A stretch of DNA of 64,000 nt. Origin: Sepioteuthis lessoniana. Its lineage: Eukaryota; Mollusca; Cephalopoda; Myopsida; Loliginidae. The notes beneath the pieces are model-generated. The model saw only the letters and a list, made by a program, of their open reading frames with translations, had not been told where the DNA came from and searched no databases. The translations under genes were made by a program, and so were the position numbers. Positions 63,800 through 64,000 of this stretch are shown one piece after another; the first letter of the stretch is position 1; each line of letters begins with the position of its first letter. The stretch covers positions 32,864,712-32,928,711 of the forward strand of contig OY757934.1 in NCBI GenBank assembly GCA_963585895.1. The letters run 5' to 3'.

Positions 63800-64000
63800 A
63801 CGTACAAGAGACTAACAAACTCATTTCAAACGCACAGGACGCTTACTTTTTTTTTTAAGGATTTAATATTAATAAGAGAAGGAACTCCTAATTCATAAAA
63901 ATTACACGATTCAGTAGAAGATTAGATCAAAATATACACTTGCACAAAAGCTAAGCACCACCACATTTGTCATCCAATAACTTTCTCAGAGAAACAAAAA
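63800..64000. other. Window end, nothing recognised
   Basis: AT-rich sequence without recognisable features. Confidence 0.4.

Overview
The window is AT-rich, intron-rich and dense in repeats, which points to a large invertebrate metazoan genome. It carries tRNA-derived SINEs, several non-LTR (LINE) families, Gypsy and BEL/Pao LTR elements, Penelope-like elements (PLEs) with GIY-YIG endonuclease remnants, Tc1/mariner transposons and long TA, TG and TATC microsatellites. This mix suits a mollusc (cephalopods are plausible) or a chelicerate, but I cannot name the species. There are no bacterial features: no operons, no ribosome binding sites, no CRISPR.

Host genes are few. (1) The last three coding exons of a coiled-coil protein lie on + at 1037-1188, 5049-5187 and 10782-10867. 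Splice sites and phases agree exactly, and the C-terminal pattern resembles CCHCR1. The introns are filled with SINEs, a LINE, and a PLE; a possible 3'UTR exon ends with AATAAA near 13874. (2) A 179-codon Arg/Ser-rich then Glu-rich protein lies on - at 28190-28729, with AATAAA just after the stop and CRE-like sites upstream. Nothing else looks like an active host gene.

Layout. 0-14 kb: 3' end of the coiled-coil gene with SINEs X, Y and Z, a LINE-A copy, a PLE with inverted flanks, and a Tc1 element with intact ends. 14-28 kb: two decayed minus-strand Gypsy elements (15.4-18.65 and 22.18-25.74 kb) invaded by SINEs, plus LINE-C, a chimeric LINE-A/W repeat, a BEL/Pao protease relic and LINE-D. 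28-29 kb: the basic/acidic protein gene. 29.7-34 kb: two mariners carrying the same internal deletion, in opposite orientations around PLE-tail palindromes and a tRNA-like sequence. 34-38 kb: a Gypsy relic followed by a BEL/Pao integrase relic. 38-45 kb: transposase relics, SINE-Z copies and LINE-B with an unassigned insertion. 46-48.4 kb: a minus-strand PLE (RT plus GIY-YIG). 48.4-64 kb: transposase relics, a large hairpin, a heat-shock-promoter-like module, W repeats, LINE-B and LINE-D ends, an ancient tandem repeat, a hammerhead ribozyme motif, and a LINE-A tail.

The most interesting theme is self-cleaving RNA. One complete hammerhead core (61.07-61.13 kb, - strand) and three variant or degenerate ones (7.57, 31.1 and 32.3 kb) sit in or near PLE-like sequence. 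A second theme is the W repeat, present in six or more copies. It has a constant head, an internal roughly 50-bp minisatellite, and a 3' tail shared with an otherwise different tRNA-SINE.
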